Shown in pieces: positions 1 to 7,128 of a stretch of DNA of 64,000 nucleotides (within the stretch, counting starts at the first letter, position 1; every line of letters begins with the position of its first letter). This stretch comes from Flavobacteriia bacterium. GTDB lineage: Bacteria; Bacteroidota; Bacteroidia; Flavobacteriales_D; Crocinitomicaceae. Below the pieces are notes generated by a model. It worked only from the letters and a program-made list of their open reading frames with translations, made no database searches and was not told the origin of the DNA. The stretch spans positions 1-64,000 of the forward strand of contig JACPDW010000010.1 of assembly GCA_016183815.1 (NCBI GenBank), written 5' to 3'. The position numbers and the translations under genes were made by a program.

Positions 1-2031
1 TCGATAAATTTGATTCGGCTCATGTTGTGAATTATAGACCAAACATCCTAAAGCACCAAAGGTGGAATTGTTAAATACATTTCCTTCAACCTTATATCCA
101 CTACACCAATTAAAATTGAGTTGTTTCATATAAGGCATAGCAGACGGTTTGTTGTTGTTGGCTTCAAATTTATTACGTATCACCGTAGCGTTCCAATGTG
201 AACTCAAATAGATGCCAAATCCACAGTTTTCAAATTGCGAATTGTCCACCAAAAAAGGAAAGGACGATGTGGCATTACTTGCATCAATACCTATTTCTAA
301 ATTTTTAAACTCACAATAAGGTAAATTGGGATTAAAATAAGCATCTTGAGTTTGGTTCTGAGGTAAAGTTGGAGAAGCGTATCTTCCTAACACACTATAC
401 CCTGCATCTATACTTCCGATTCCAACTGGTCTATTTGTCCAAGTACTTACGTTTGTTCGATTGTCAATAAACTTCGACCGATATATCCTTACTCCATTAA
501 CATGATACATAGATATACCGCAATTAGCATCATTTCTAAAAAAGTTATCGTCCCATGTAAACTCACAATCTGCAATGTACCCTTTGTTTTTAATTTCGAT
601 ATTGTTGTTATTCAAAGAGTGGTAATACAAAAAGGCAATACTCCTCCAATTATTTTTGAAATAAGAATTTGTAGCATTAATTATACCACCTGTAGATGCC
701 CAATCGTCTGGTTTCCATACCTGAATAGCTTCGTGGGCATTTTCTAAAATAGCTCCATTTTTCATGATTAAAGTCCCTTGATGACCTTGTGTTTGGGTTT
801 GTGCACTGTTGCCCCATATTTCTATGCCCTCCCAAAAATCCTTTCTTTCATCTTCTAAAAAATAGTAATTTGTAATTTTTCCACCATCAATAATTAAACT
901 TGCACCTGGCTCTATTATTATTTTTCCATTATTTGGCATCATAACTTCACATTTTATAGTTAGAGTATTTCCTGTTTTAATAATTAAATTTTGATATAAT
1001 TTTATCTTAAAATCCCAAATTTCATTTTGAATAATTTCCATTGGGTTAACATAAGGAGTTATTTCTTTTACATATTTATGCATAAAAATATTGTTTACTA
1101 CAAAATTGTTGTCATATAGTGATAAAGATCTATGCATACGCCCAGATTGTTTTGGGCTAATATATCTACTATTAGCAGATCCGCTCATAATATTAAATGG
1201 AAAAGATGCTGTATTCCAAAAGCAATCATTTGTTAAATAACAAGAATAATCAGGGCTTGGATTACAACATGAATTTTGACCACATTCTCCAAAAACATCA
1301 TTTAAATATTCATAATGATTCATGTTTAAAATTTCACTATCATAAGTATGATGTAATCCAACAGAATGTGCATATTCATGAGCTATATGATTAACATGAT
1401 CATCCCAAACAACATACCAATCAGAATACATTGAAAAATATGTATGAATAAAAGAATATTCATCTAATAAATTATATGAATAATAACCCCATGTACCTCC
1501 TTGTGGTGGTGGCATAGTAAAAATGTGGTTTAAAGCATATTTAGTTTCTGGAAAATTATTATGTAACCATGTCATTATAGAAAATCCACTATTCGATGAA
1601 TTAAATAAGTCATTTTTAATGAAAATAATATCATTTAATTCAAATCTAATTTTAGTGTCAGTTATATAATTAATTTCGGGTTCGCAAATTAAATCATAAC
1701 CTTTTTCTTGAACATTTGAATATATATCATTAATTCTGTCAAACATCAATTGAACTTGATTTCTAAATTGTGGAATATCTTGCCAAGCATTTGATCCATC
1801 ATCTTTTTGACAAACAATCCAATTTACCAAAATTGTTTTAATTGGAACATTATCATTAGCTTGCCAAAAAGAGGAGATTCTATATTTTTCATTCCAAGAT
1901 TCTGATTCATTATTACAATTCGATATCTTATTATTTACTCCAATATCATAAGATCCACAAAATCCTAAATTTTGAGCTAAGCAGCATTCATTTACGAAGA
2001 TAAATGTAATAATAAAAAAAGTTATTTTCAT
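1..2031 (-). CDS. Secreted metzincin metalloprotease with beta-helix region (3' end outside window)
   Basis: This frame is open over 677 codons from the ATG at 2031 to the window edge; I checked every triplet and found no stop. The ORF track omits it, presumably because its stop codon lies outside. Residues 1-17 or so form a signal peptide ending near CLAQN. A zinc site HEYAHSVGLHH (H218, E219, H222, H228) matches HExxHxxGxxH, and NIMS with M282 fits the Met-turn, so this is a metzincin, closest by eye to the M43 pappalysin-like group. From about residue 340 onward, short asparagine- and glycine-rich strands resemble a right-handed parallel beta-helix, such as binds polysaccharide or other surfaces. 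The gene lies 10 bp downstream of another T9SS-type gene on the same strand, so the two are probably cotranscribed. A C-terminal T9SS sorting domain is expected but lies outside the window. The protease call is firm; the beta-helix call is inference. Confidence 0.85.
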   Translation of the reverse strand, partial: MKITFFIITFIFVNECCLAQNLGFCGSYDIGVNNKISNCNNESESWNEKYRISSFWQANDNVPIKTILVNWIVCQKDDGSNAWQDIPQFRNQVQLMFDRINDIYSNVQEKGYDLICEPEINYITDTKIRFELNDIIFIKNDLFNSSNSGFSIMTWLHNNFPETKYALNHIFTMPPPQGGTWGYYSYNLLDEYSFIHTYFSMYSDWYVVWDDHVNHIAHEYAHSVGLHHTYDSEILNMNHYEYLNDVFGECGQNSCCNPSPDYSCYLTNDCFWNTASFPFNIMSGSANSRYISPKQSGRMHRSLSLYDNNFVVNNIFMHKYVKEITPYVNPMEIIQNEIWDFKIKLYQNLIIKTGNTLTIKCEVMMPNNGKIIIEPGASLIIDGGKITNYYFLEDERKDFWEGIEIWGNSAQTQTQGHQGTLIMKNGAILENAHEAIQVWKPDDWASTGGIINATNSYFKNNWRSIAFLYYHSLNNNNIEIKNKGYIADCEFTWDDNFFRNDANCGISMYHVNGVRIYRSKFIDNRTNVSTWTNRPVGIGSIDAGYSVLGRYASPTLPQNQTQDAYFNPNLPYCEFKNLEIGIDASNATSSFPFLVDNSQFENCGFGIYLSSHWNATVIRNKFEANNNKPSAMPYMKQLNFNWCSGYKVEGNVFNNSTFGALGCLVYNSQHEPNQIYR

Positions 2032-2041
2032 AATTTTAGTT

Positions 2042-2995
2042 TTAAATCATTATTATTTTCTTAAAGAAATATCTTTTTTTAGATTGAATTTTAACAAAAT
2101 AAATACCTGATATTTTATTAAATAATGTTAAAAACATTGAATTTTTTACGATTGTTATATTAAAAGGAATTATGTTTCCTAATAAATCATATACAAAAAC
2201 ATTTTCAATATCATTTGTGTTTATTCCAAAAATTTGAGTTTGGAAATTTTCACTTGGGTTAGGATAAAAAATAATTTTATCCATTAAAAAATTATTTTTT
2301 AATGATAATAATTCTGAGATAAATTCACAATCTAATGTGTCTGAATAATAATTAAATGGGTCTGTTAAATTATGATTATTAAAACACCTTAATTTGTTTT
2401 CTAATGAATAATCTAAATTAACACAAATGTAATTATGTACAAATAAATAATCAGATCCAAAATATTGATGAAAATCTTCAAAATAATTATTGCCGTATTC
2501 GTCAGGTACGTTTCTTAACAATTTAAATTTAATTAAATTTCTACCATTAACATTTATAATATTTTTTTCAATTACTTCTGTAGTAATATACTTATCAAAA
2601 GGTAAACAAATACTATCCTCTATTACTGTTCGCCAAGTGTCACCTACATTTGCAATAAAATTAATAATTGTATCAAATTCATTTAATCTAAAATTATATT
2701 TTAATAAAACACTGTCTTGTAAAGTTAAAACAGCAAATGTATTTTGAAAACTACTATCTTCAATAAGCTCTGGAAAGCCAGAAAATATCCATTTTGCTTT
2801 TTTTGTATAAATCTGACATACTTTTGAATTAATTATTGTATCTCTATCGATTTTGTACTTTGAAAATCCTTCAAACCATTGGTTGTCAGTATAATTGTAA
2901 TACCAAACTGCATTTGAACTTGGCCAAAATTCATTCTGTGCATTTATTTCAAAATTAATAAATATTAAAATAATAAAAATTAGTTTTGTGTTCAT
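2042..2995 (-). CDS. T9SS-sorted secreted protein of unknown function
   Basis: I take the start at the ATG at 2995 rather than the tracked 3058, because residue 22 of the longer ORF begins a clean signal peptide (MNTKLIFIILIFINFEINAQ) and the extra upstream residues are only basic. The product is 317 aa. The body (FWPSSNAVWYYN..., DTIINSKVCQIY) resembles small beta-sandwich Bacteroidota secreted proteins of unknown role. The last 75 residues or so carry a type-A sorting domain: FYPNPSE, then a strand-rich segment ending GIYFVKIQSKKRYFFKKIIMI. By family knowledge such a domain routes the protein through the periplasm to the T9SS for surface attachment or release. The gene precedes the metzincin gene by 10 bp. 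No catalytic motif is visible, so no activity is proposed. Confidence 0.75.
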   Translation of the reverse strand: MNTKLIFIILIFINFEINAQNEFWPSSNAVWYYNYTDNQWFEGFSKYKIDRDTIINSKVCQIYTKKAKWIFSGFPELIEDSSFQNTFAVLTLQDSVLLKYNFRLNEFDTIINFIANVGDTWRTVIEDSICLPFDKYITTEVIEKNIINVNGRNLIKFKLLRNVPDEYGNNYFEDFHQYFGSDYLFVHNYICVNLDYSLENKLRCFNNHNLTDPFNYYSDTLDCEFISELLSLKNNFLMDKIIFYPNPSENFQTQIFGINTNDIENVFVYDLLGNIIPFNITIVKNSMFLTLFNKISGIYFVKIQSKKRYFFKKIIMI

Positions 2996-3005
2996 GTTTA
3001 AAATT

Positions 3006-3338
3006 TTAAAAAATATGTTTTGTAATAATTTCTTTTTGAATCGCTTCTTCAAAATCACCTGACTTGGGCATAAAAGTTTCCCAATAATTCATCCATCGAG
3101 AATACGAACCAAACCCTGGTATTTTTGCATTCGGATCATCGCTGATTTGAGACATTGAATCAAAATAGTGTAATATTCTTGCTTTTTGTACATAATAATT
3201 TTCTGTCGTGTTGAGAACAGGTTGCGAAAAATATTGAAAAACAAACAACATAAACAGAAAAAAAGCAAATCCTTTTTTAATAATTCTAGAGAGAGAAAAG
3301 AAATTTACCCCCCCATTTAATAAGCAGATAATCAGCAA
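3006..3338 (-). pseudogene. 5' remnant of a secreted-protein gene
   Basis: This 110-codon ORF has a hydrophobic signal-like stretch (FAFFLFMLFVFQYFSQP). It is followed by NYYVQKARILHYFDS and GFGSYSRWMNYWETFMP, which resembles the conserved N-terminal segment of long Bacteroidota T9SS cargo proteins (a helix, then a GYKQFKRWEW-like motif). Those proteins normally continue for hundreds of residues; here the frame stops at 3006 and a new signal peptide starts 10 bp later. I read it as a truncated copy, though a genuine small exported protein is possible. A run of seven cytosines at 3306-3312 (guanines on the coding strand) lies near its 5' end, and the N-terminal sequence before FFSL is unconvincing, so the true start is uncertain. 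An internal Met just before LFVFQYFSQ is an alternative. Confidence 0.5.
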
Positions 3339-3740
3339 AATACAACTTTTTCATAACAACAACATTAACAATTAGATTCGCAATTTAAAAATTAATTTTG
3401 AATTATACAAATATTTTTCGATAAATGTATGAAAATTTTATAAATTCAGCAGGAAAATAGGGGAGTTTGTCGAAAAGTGTTTCTGTTTTAGATGTAAATA
3501 AAAAACATTAAAAATATCTATCTACTAAAGTTTTTAAAAGAATATATTTCTGAAATCTAGAAAAATCTATATTATTAGGAATTGTATTATGTTTATTAAT
3601 TTTCATACTTTAGAACATTTAAATTAAATTTGTAAAAAATCATTTAATTTTAAACATTTAAAAGTAATTCAGAAATCTCAAATTAATTAAACCTTTTATT
3701 GTTTATTTTGTCAAATGATTAATTAGTATTACCCTTTAAT
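3339..3740. other. AT-rich intergenic region, nothing identified
   Basis: About 400 bp between a reverse-strand gene fragment and the forward-strand glycosidase gene. It should hold divergent promoters, but I see no good TTTG-N19-TAnnTTTG match, no RNA gene and no clear hairpin. The base composition is extremely AT-rich, with several short A and T tracts. Confidence 0.5.
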
Positions 3741-5420
3741 ATGAAAAAGTATCAAAAAATAACAATTTTTACTTTATTGATTTGTTCCAACTCATTCTCA
3801 CAAAACTTTACAATAAATTTTACATCATCCATTGGTTTTGGAAAAAAAATAACTGGTGTGAACACTGGTCCAAGTAGTGTTGTTTCAGGAACAACAGAAG
3901 AATGTTTGAAAGAAATAGGCACTGCCTTGGTTAGAACACACGATTATACAGGCCCTTTTGACTATTGGGGTTACTCAAATTTTTATAATAAATTTAACCA
4001 AACTTTTAATTATTCTTTTCAATCCCATTTACCATCAGGGTATAATTGGTCAACTAGCGACGCAAAAATCTCTGAAATTGTCAACGCTAATTTGCAACCA
4101 TTTTTTAGACTTGGAATCAGTGATGAACCAGGTACAACTTCTCCTCCAGCAACACCAATGCCCAAAGATGAGGATCAATACAATTTTCATACTTTCGCTG
4201 GTATTGCTAAAAGGACAGCCATGCATTATACAGCATCTTTTGATAATGGGTTTAATTACGATATCCCCTACTGGGAGATTTGGAACGAACCCAACAATAA
4301 TGGTTTTTGGCAGATTGATTCTGTCAATGCTTATTATAGGTTATATCAACAGTGTGTGGATTCATTAAAATCATTTAATCCACAACTAAAAGTGGGGGGT
4401 CCTGCTGCTGCAAAAAATGCTTTTTATACTGGTGGAATACATTATACTATAAATCAGGATTATGTTTCCAACTTTTTGAATTTTTGTCAATCAAACTCTG
4501 TTCCACTTGATTTTTATTCCTTTCACATGTATGACAGGACAAATCCCTACAGTTTAAGAATGTTAACCGATACCCTTGCCTATTTTTTAAACCAATATGG
4601 GTTTGATTCAACAGAAATAATTGTTTCAGAAACAAATATTAACACCGGTGGGTATAACAATACGTCTAAAGGGTGTTCTTATCTAACTTCTCAGTTAATC
4701 TCTACTGTAAACTCTAGATTATCTAAATTTATATGGTATCGAGGTGTCGATTTGAATCCACTTTGTAATTCAGATATTGGAACTACTGCTAGTTTGACGT
4801 TAAATGGGTATGCATATAAGTTTTTTAATGAATTAAATGAGTTAACTCCCATTTTGTTATCTTCAACAGGAAATCAATATAGCACAGCAAATATCAGAGA
4901 TTCGTTAAACAATCTAATGATTTTATCAGGGAAAAATTCGACAAATGACCTTGTTAAACTACTTGTTTCAAATCATGAATCCATGCACGATTCACTGAAT
5001 ATAAATATACAAAACTTACCATGGAGTTCAACTGATGAAATTAAAATCACCATAGAACAAATAAAATCTGATGCTTATTCAAGCTCTAATTATACCACAG
5101 TTGGTGGCACTAGTTTAAACATTACATTAGATTCTGTTTCTGATGCTTCTGTCTATTTTATTACGATTAAAAATGAATCTTTATTGTCTGATCAGTCAAT
5201 TAATAACGAAAAAGGAAATTTAAAAATTTTTCCAAATCCTGCTGAAAATACAATTCATTTTTCCAAAGAAGTAGAAAATGTTCAAATTTATGACGTTTTA
5301 GGACAACTAATTTTAACTCAAAATGAACCAACAAATCAAATTTTATTAAACAACTTTAAGGAAGGTCTTTATTATATTAAATTAAATGATTTGACCATAA
5401 AATTTGTTGTAAAACATTGA
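3741..5420 (+). CDS. GH39-like (clan GH-A) glycoside hydrolase, T9SS-sorted
   Basis: This 559-aa secreted enzyme probably hydrolyses glycosidic bonds outside the cell. Residues 1-21 are a signal peptide ending SFSQN. A TIM-barrel region spans about residues 30-385. Early in it is LVRTHDY, as in GH39 enzymes; then WNEPN at 181-185 places the general acid/base at E183, and IIVSETN places a candidate nucleophile at E297. FYSFHMYD and FIWYRG are further barrel motifs of clan GH-A. After a short beta-sandwich, residues from about 484 form a type-A T9SS sorting domain (IFPNPAE ... GLYYIKLNDLTIKFVVKH). GH39 members include beta-xylosidases and alpha-L-iduronidases; the substrate cannot be read from the sequence. 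There is no SusC/SusD pair nearby, so this is not a classic polysaccharide utilisation locus. A G+C-rich folded repeat follows the gene. Confidence 0.82.
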   Translation: MKKYQKITIFTLLICSNSFSQNFTINFTSSIGFGKKITGVNTGPSSVVSGTTEECLKEIGTALVRTHDYTGPFDYWGYSNFYNKFNQTFNYSFQSHLPSGYNWSTSDAKISEIVNANLQPFFRLGISDEPGTTSPPATPMPKDEDQYNFHTFAGIAKRTAMHYTASFDNGFNYDIPYWEIWNEPNNNGFWQIDSVNAYYRLYQQCVDSLKSFNPQLKVGGPAAAKNAFYTGGIHYTINQDYVSNFLNFCQSNSVPLDFYSFHMYDRTNPYSLRMLTDTLAYFLNQYGFDSTEIIVSETNINTGGYNNTSKGCSYLTSQLISTVNSRLSKFIWYRGVDLNPLCNSDIGTTASLTLNGYAYKFFNELNELTPILLSSTGNQYSTANIRDSLNNLMILSGKNSTNDLVKLLVSNHESMHDSLNINIQNLPWSSTDEIKITIEQIKSDAYSSSNYTTVGGTSLNITLDSVSDASVYFITIKNESLLSDQSINNEKGNLKIFPNPAENTIHFSKEVENVQIYDVLGQLILTQNEPTNQILLNNFKEGLYYIKLNDLTIKFVVKH

Positions 5421-5505
5421 TATTAAAATTTTTATAAAAATGGGATAACAAGATAGAGTGAAAAATAAATAATTAGTTTAAATTATAAGTTTAACGATAA
5501 TCAAT
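5421..5505. other. Intergenic spacer before the foldback repeat
   Basis: AT-rich spacer after the glycosidase stop. No terminator of the usual short-stem, T-run type is visible here; the structured region begins at 5506. Confidence 0.4.
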
Positions 5506-5636
5506 GGCACCTAATTGTTAGTATAAAGCGAAGCGATGGCATTTGCGGGTACCGAGAGGAAGTCCGTCATTGATGACGGAATCACCGAATCGGTCGCAAA
5601 TAGCTGAGTGGAGTGCATTTACTAACAATAAGTGCC
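5506..5636. repeat. 131-bp G+C-rich foldback (nested inverted repeat)
   Basis: Several nested arms pair across one centre: GGCAC (5506-5510) with GTGCC (5632-5636); TTGTTAGTA (5515-5523) with TACTAACAA (5620-5628); ATTTGCG with CGCAAAT; ACCGA with TCGGT; and a central TCCGTCATTGATGACGGA hairpin. In 5521-5580, 31 of 60 bases are G or C, far above the surroundings. The segment GCGAAGCGATGGC recalls dispersed palindromic repeats seen in Bacteroidota genomes, but that is from memory. It could be a small non-autonomous mobile repeat, a structured RNA or a strong transcription barrier between the two T9SS genes. No ORF of note lies in it. Confidence 0.7.
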
Positions 5637-5649
5637 GAGTTTTCTTTTG

Positions 5650-5680
5650 TTACTTTTCTTTTGCGGAAAAAGAAAAGTAA
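5650..5680. terminator. 13-bp AT-rich hairpin after the foldback repeat
   Basis: TTACTTTTCTTTT (5650-5662) pairs perfectly with AAAAGAAAAGTAA (5668-5680) around a 5-nt loop GCGGA. It lies 13 bp past the foldback repeat and may be part of the same repeated unit. It has a short A-rich flank rather than a strong T run, so it could stop transcription on either strand only weakly. The call as a terminator is an inference. Confidence 0.45.
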
Positions 5681-5760
5681 AAATTAGTTTTCAGTTTGAG
5701 GTATGGGTTTGCAATTAATGTTGGTAACCCAATTCCTAATATAAAAAAAATTTAAAACAG

Positions 5761-7020
5761 ATGAATTTAAGAAAAAGATTAATAATGAGCTTCATGGCAG
5801 TATTTTCATTAAATGTAAATGCTCAAACAAATATTTTACACTTAAACTTATGTTCTCATAACGAAATGAGTGACATTGGTTATGGAGTAAATTACAATAC
5901 AAATTATTCAGTAATAAAAGGTAAGGCCTTGGAGATTGCTGACAGTGTTAATGCAAACTCAGCAAAATGGAACATGCAAGTTGAGTCAAATTTCATCAGA
6001 GCATGTTTACAATTTGATAATGCCGCAAATAATTCAAATGATTTAATGCAATGGATGGATAATTTACCTCATGTTGAGGTGGATCCCCATAATCATCTTG
6101 ACACAATAGTAACGAATTCGGGTTATAATCCATATAATTATGCTGATTTAAATCATTTATTGGACTCCTGTGGATTGACTACCAGAACTAATATTGGAGG
6201 ATTTATTTACAAAGCTCAAGATTGGTCAAACTGGGATCAAGATTGGACATTATGGAAAAATGGATTACATGGTCGTACTTTCCCTTGGGTTACTTGGACT
6301 CCTCAAGTATTATGGGGAGGAGGAACTTTTAACCATTTTAACGACCCACACCCTTCTGGAATTTGGCATCCCAGTGGTCCAACTACTACCAATTATCTAC
6401 TCAATAATCCCGCTCAACTTCTTTCCATAGGGAATAGTTGTCCTTGGTTAATTAAAGACACAACAGATATTGCTAGTTTATTAAATGAGATTAACAACTA
6501 TATTACAGTTATTAATTCAACATCAAGTAATTCAAATACCTTTTATACAGCAACAATAATGTTTGATTTCAGACATATTTTAGACCCAAATTATGTATCA
6601 AAAATTTCGGAAGTATTAAGAGGTTTAAAAGCACATGTAACTTCAGGCAAAATAGTATGGCAAACTTTAACAGAAAAACGAGAAGATTGGTTGAGTTCTC
6701 ACAATAATTCTACGGATTATTTTTTAATCGATTGCAATGATTTAGTTGCTGGCGTTGAAAATTTAGGTATAGAAAAAAAAGATTTTTTCATTTCTCCAAA
6801 CCCATTTTCAAATCAAACAAATATTTTTACTAAAGAAAACTTAATAAATGCTGATATTAAAATTTATAACTCATGTGGACAAATCGTGAAGGAAATTAAA
6901 AATATTTCAGGTCAACCAATTGCCTTGTATCGTGAAAATATGACAAATGGTTTGTATTTCATTCAATTAGCTCAAGACAACACAATTATTTTGAATGAAA
7001 AATTATTGATTACAGATTAA
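5761..7020 (+). CDS. T9SS-sorted secreted protein, unknown catalytic type
   Basis: This is a 419-aa exported protein. Residues 1-21 form a signal peptide (ending VNAQ). The body begins TNILHLNLCSHNEM and contains VEVDPHNHLDT, YNYADLNHLLDSCG and WVTWTPQVLWGGG. The His/Asp-rich strand ends and alternating helix/strand pattern suggest a barrel fold, reminiscent of polysaccharide deacetylase-like or related metal-dependent enzymes, but I cannot assign a family. From about residue 340, ISPNPFSNQ ... GLYFIQLAQDN marks a type-A T9SS sorting domain. The gene follows the GH39-like glycosidase on the same strand with the foldback repeat between them, so joint expression is uncertain. A role on extracellular glycans would fit the neighbour, but this is context only. 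Confidence 0.7.
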   Translation: MNLRKRLIMSFMAVFSLNVNAQTNILHLNLCSHNEMSDIGYGVNYNTNYSVIKGKALEIADSVNANSAKWNMQVESNFIRACLQFDNAANNSNDLMQWMDNLPHVEVDPHNHLDTIVTNSGYNPYNYADLNHLLDSCGLTTRTNIGGFIYKAQDWSNWDQDWTLWKNGLHGRTFPWVTWTPQVLWGGGTFNHFNDPHPSGIWHPSGPTTTNYLLNNPAQLLSIGNSCPWLIKDTTDIASLLNEINNYITVINSTSSNSNTFYTATIMFDFRHILDPNYVSKISEVLRGLKAHVTSGKIVWQTLTEKREDWLSSHNNSTDYFLIDCNDLVAGVENLGIEKKDFFISPNPFSNQTNIFTKENLINADIKIYNSCGQIVKEIKNISGQPIALYRENMTNGLYFIQLAQDNTIILNEKLLITD

Positions 7021-7079
7021 TCTTTAGATTCAACCCAACTTAAGCTTTTTAAGATAGGTTAAAGATTAGTGAAATTGAT

Positions 7080-7110
7080 TTTGTTTTACTTCATAAATTT
7101 TGTATCTTTG
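7080..7110 (+). promoter_or_regulatory. Bacteroidota-type promoter for the M14 peptidase gene
   Basis: TTTG at 7080-7083, 19 bp of spacer, then TATCTTTG at 7103-7110. This matches the -33 TTTG and -7 TAnnTTTG consensus of the primary Bacteroidota sigma factor. The ATG at 7129 lies 18 bp downstream of the -7 element, which implies a very short leader. Confidence 0.7.
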
Positions 7111-7128
7111 TATTGCTAATTCTTTAAT

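Noticed and set aside
502-1394. Forward ORFs at 502-747 and 1197-1394
   Set aside because: They lie inside the reverse-strand metzincin gene, which is open over its full 677 codons and has clear motifs; these are shadow frames.
2490-2747. Forward ORF 2490-2747
   Set aside because: It lies within the reverse-strand T9SS cargo gene and has no recognisable features.
3958-6430. ORFs 3958-4368, 4447-4635 and 6194-6430
   Set aside because: These are alternative frames inside the GH39-like and unknown T9SS genes.
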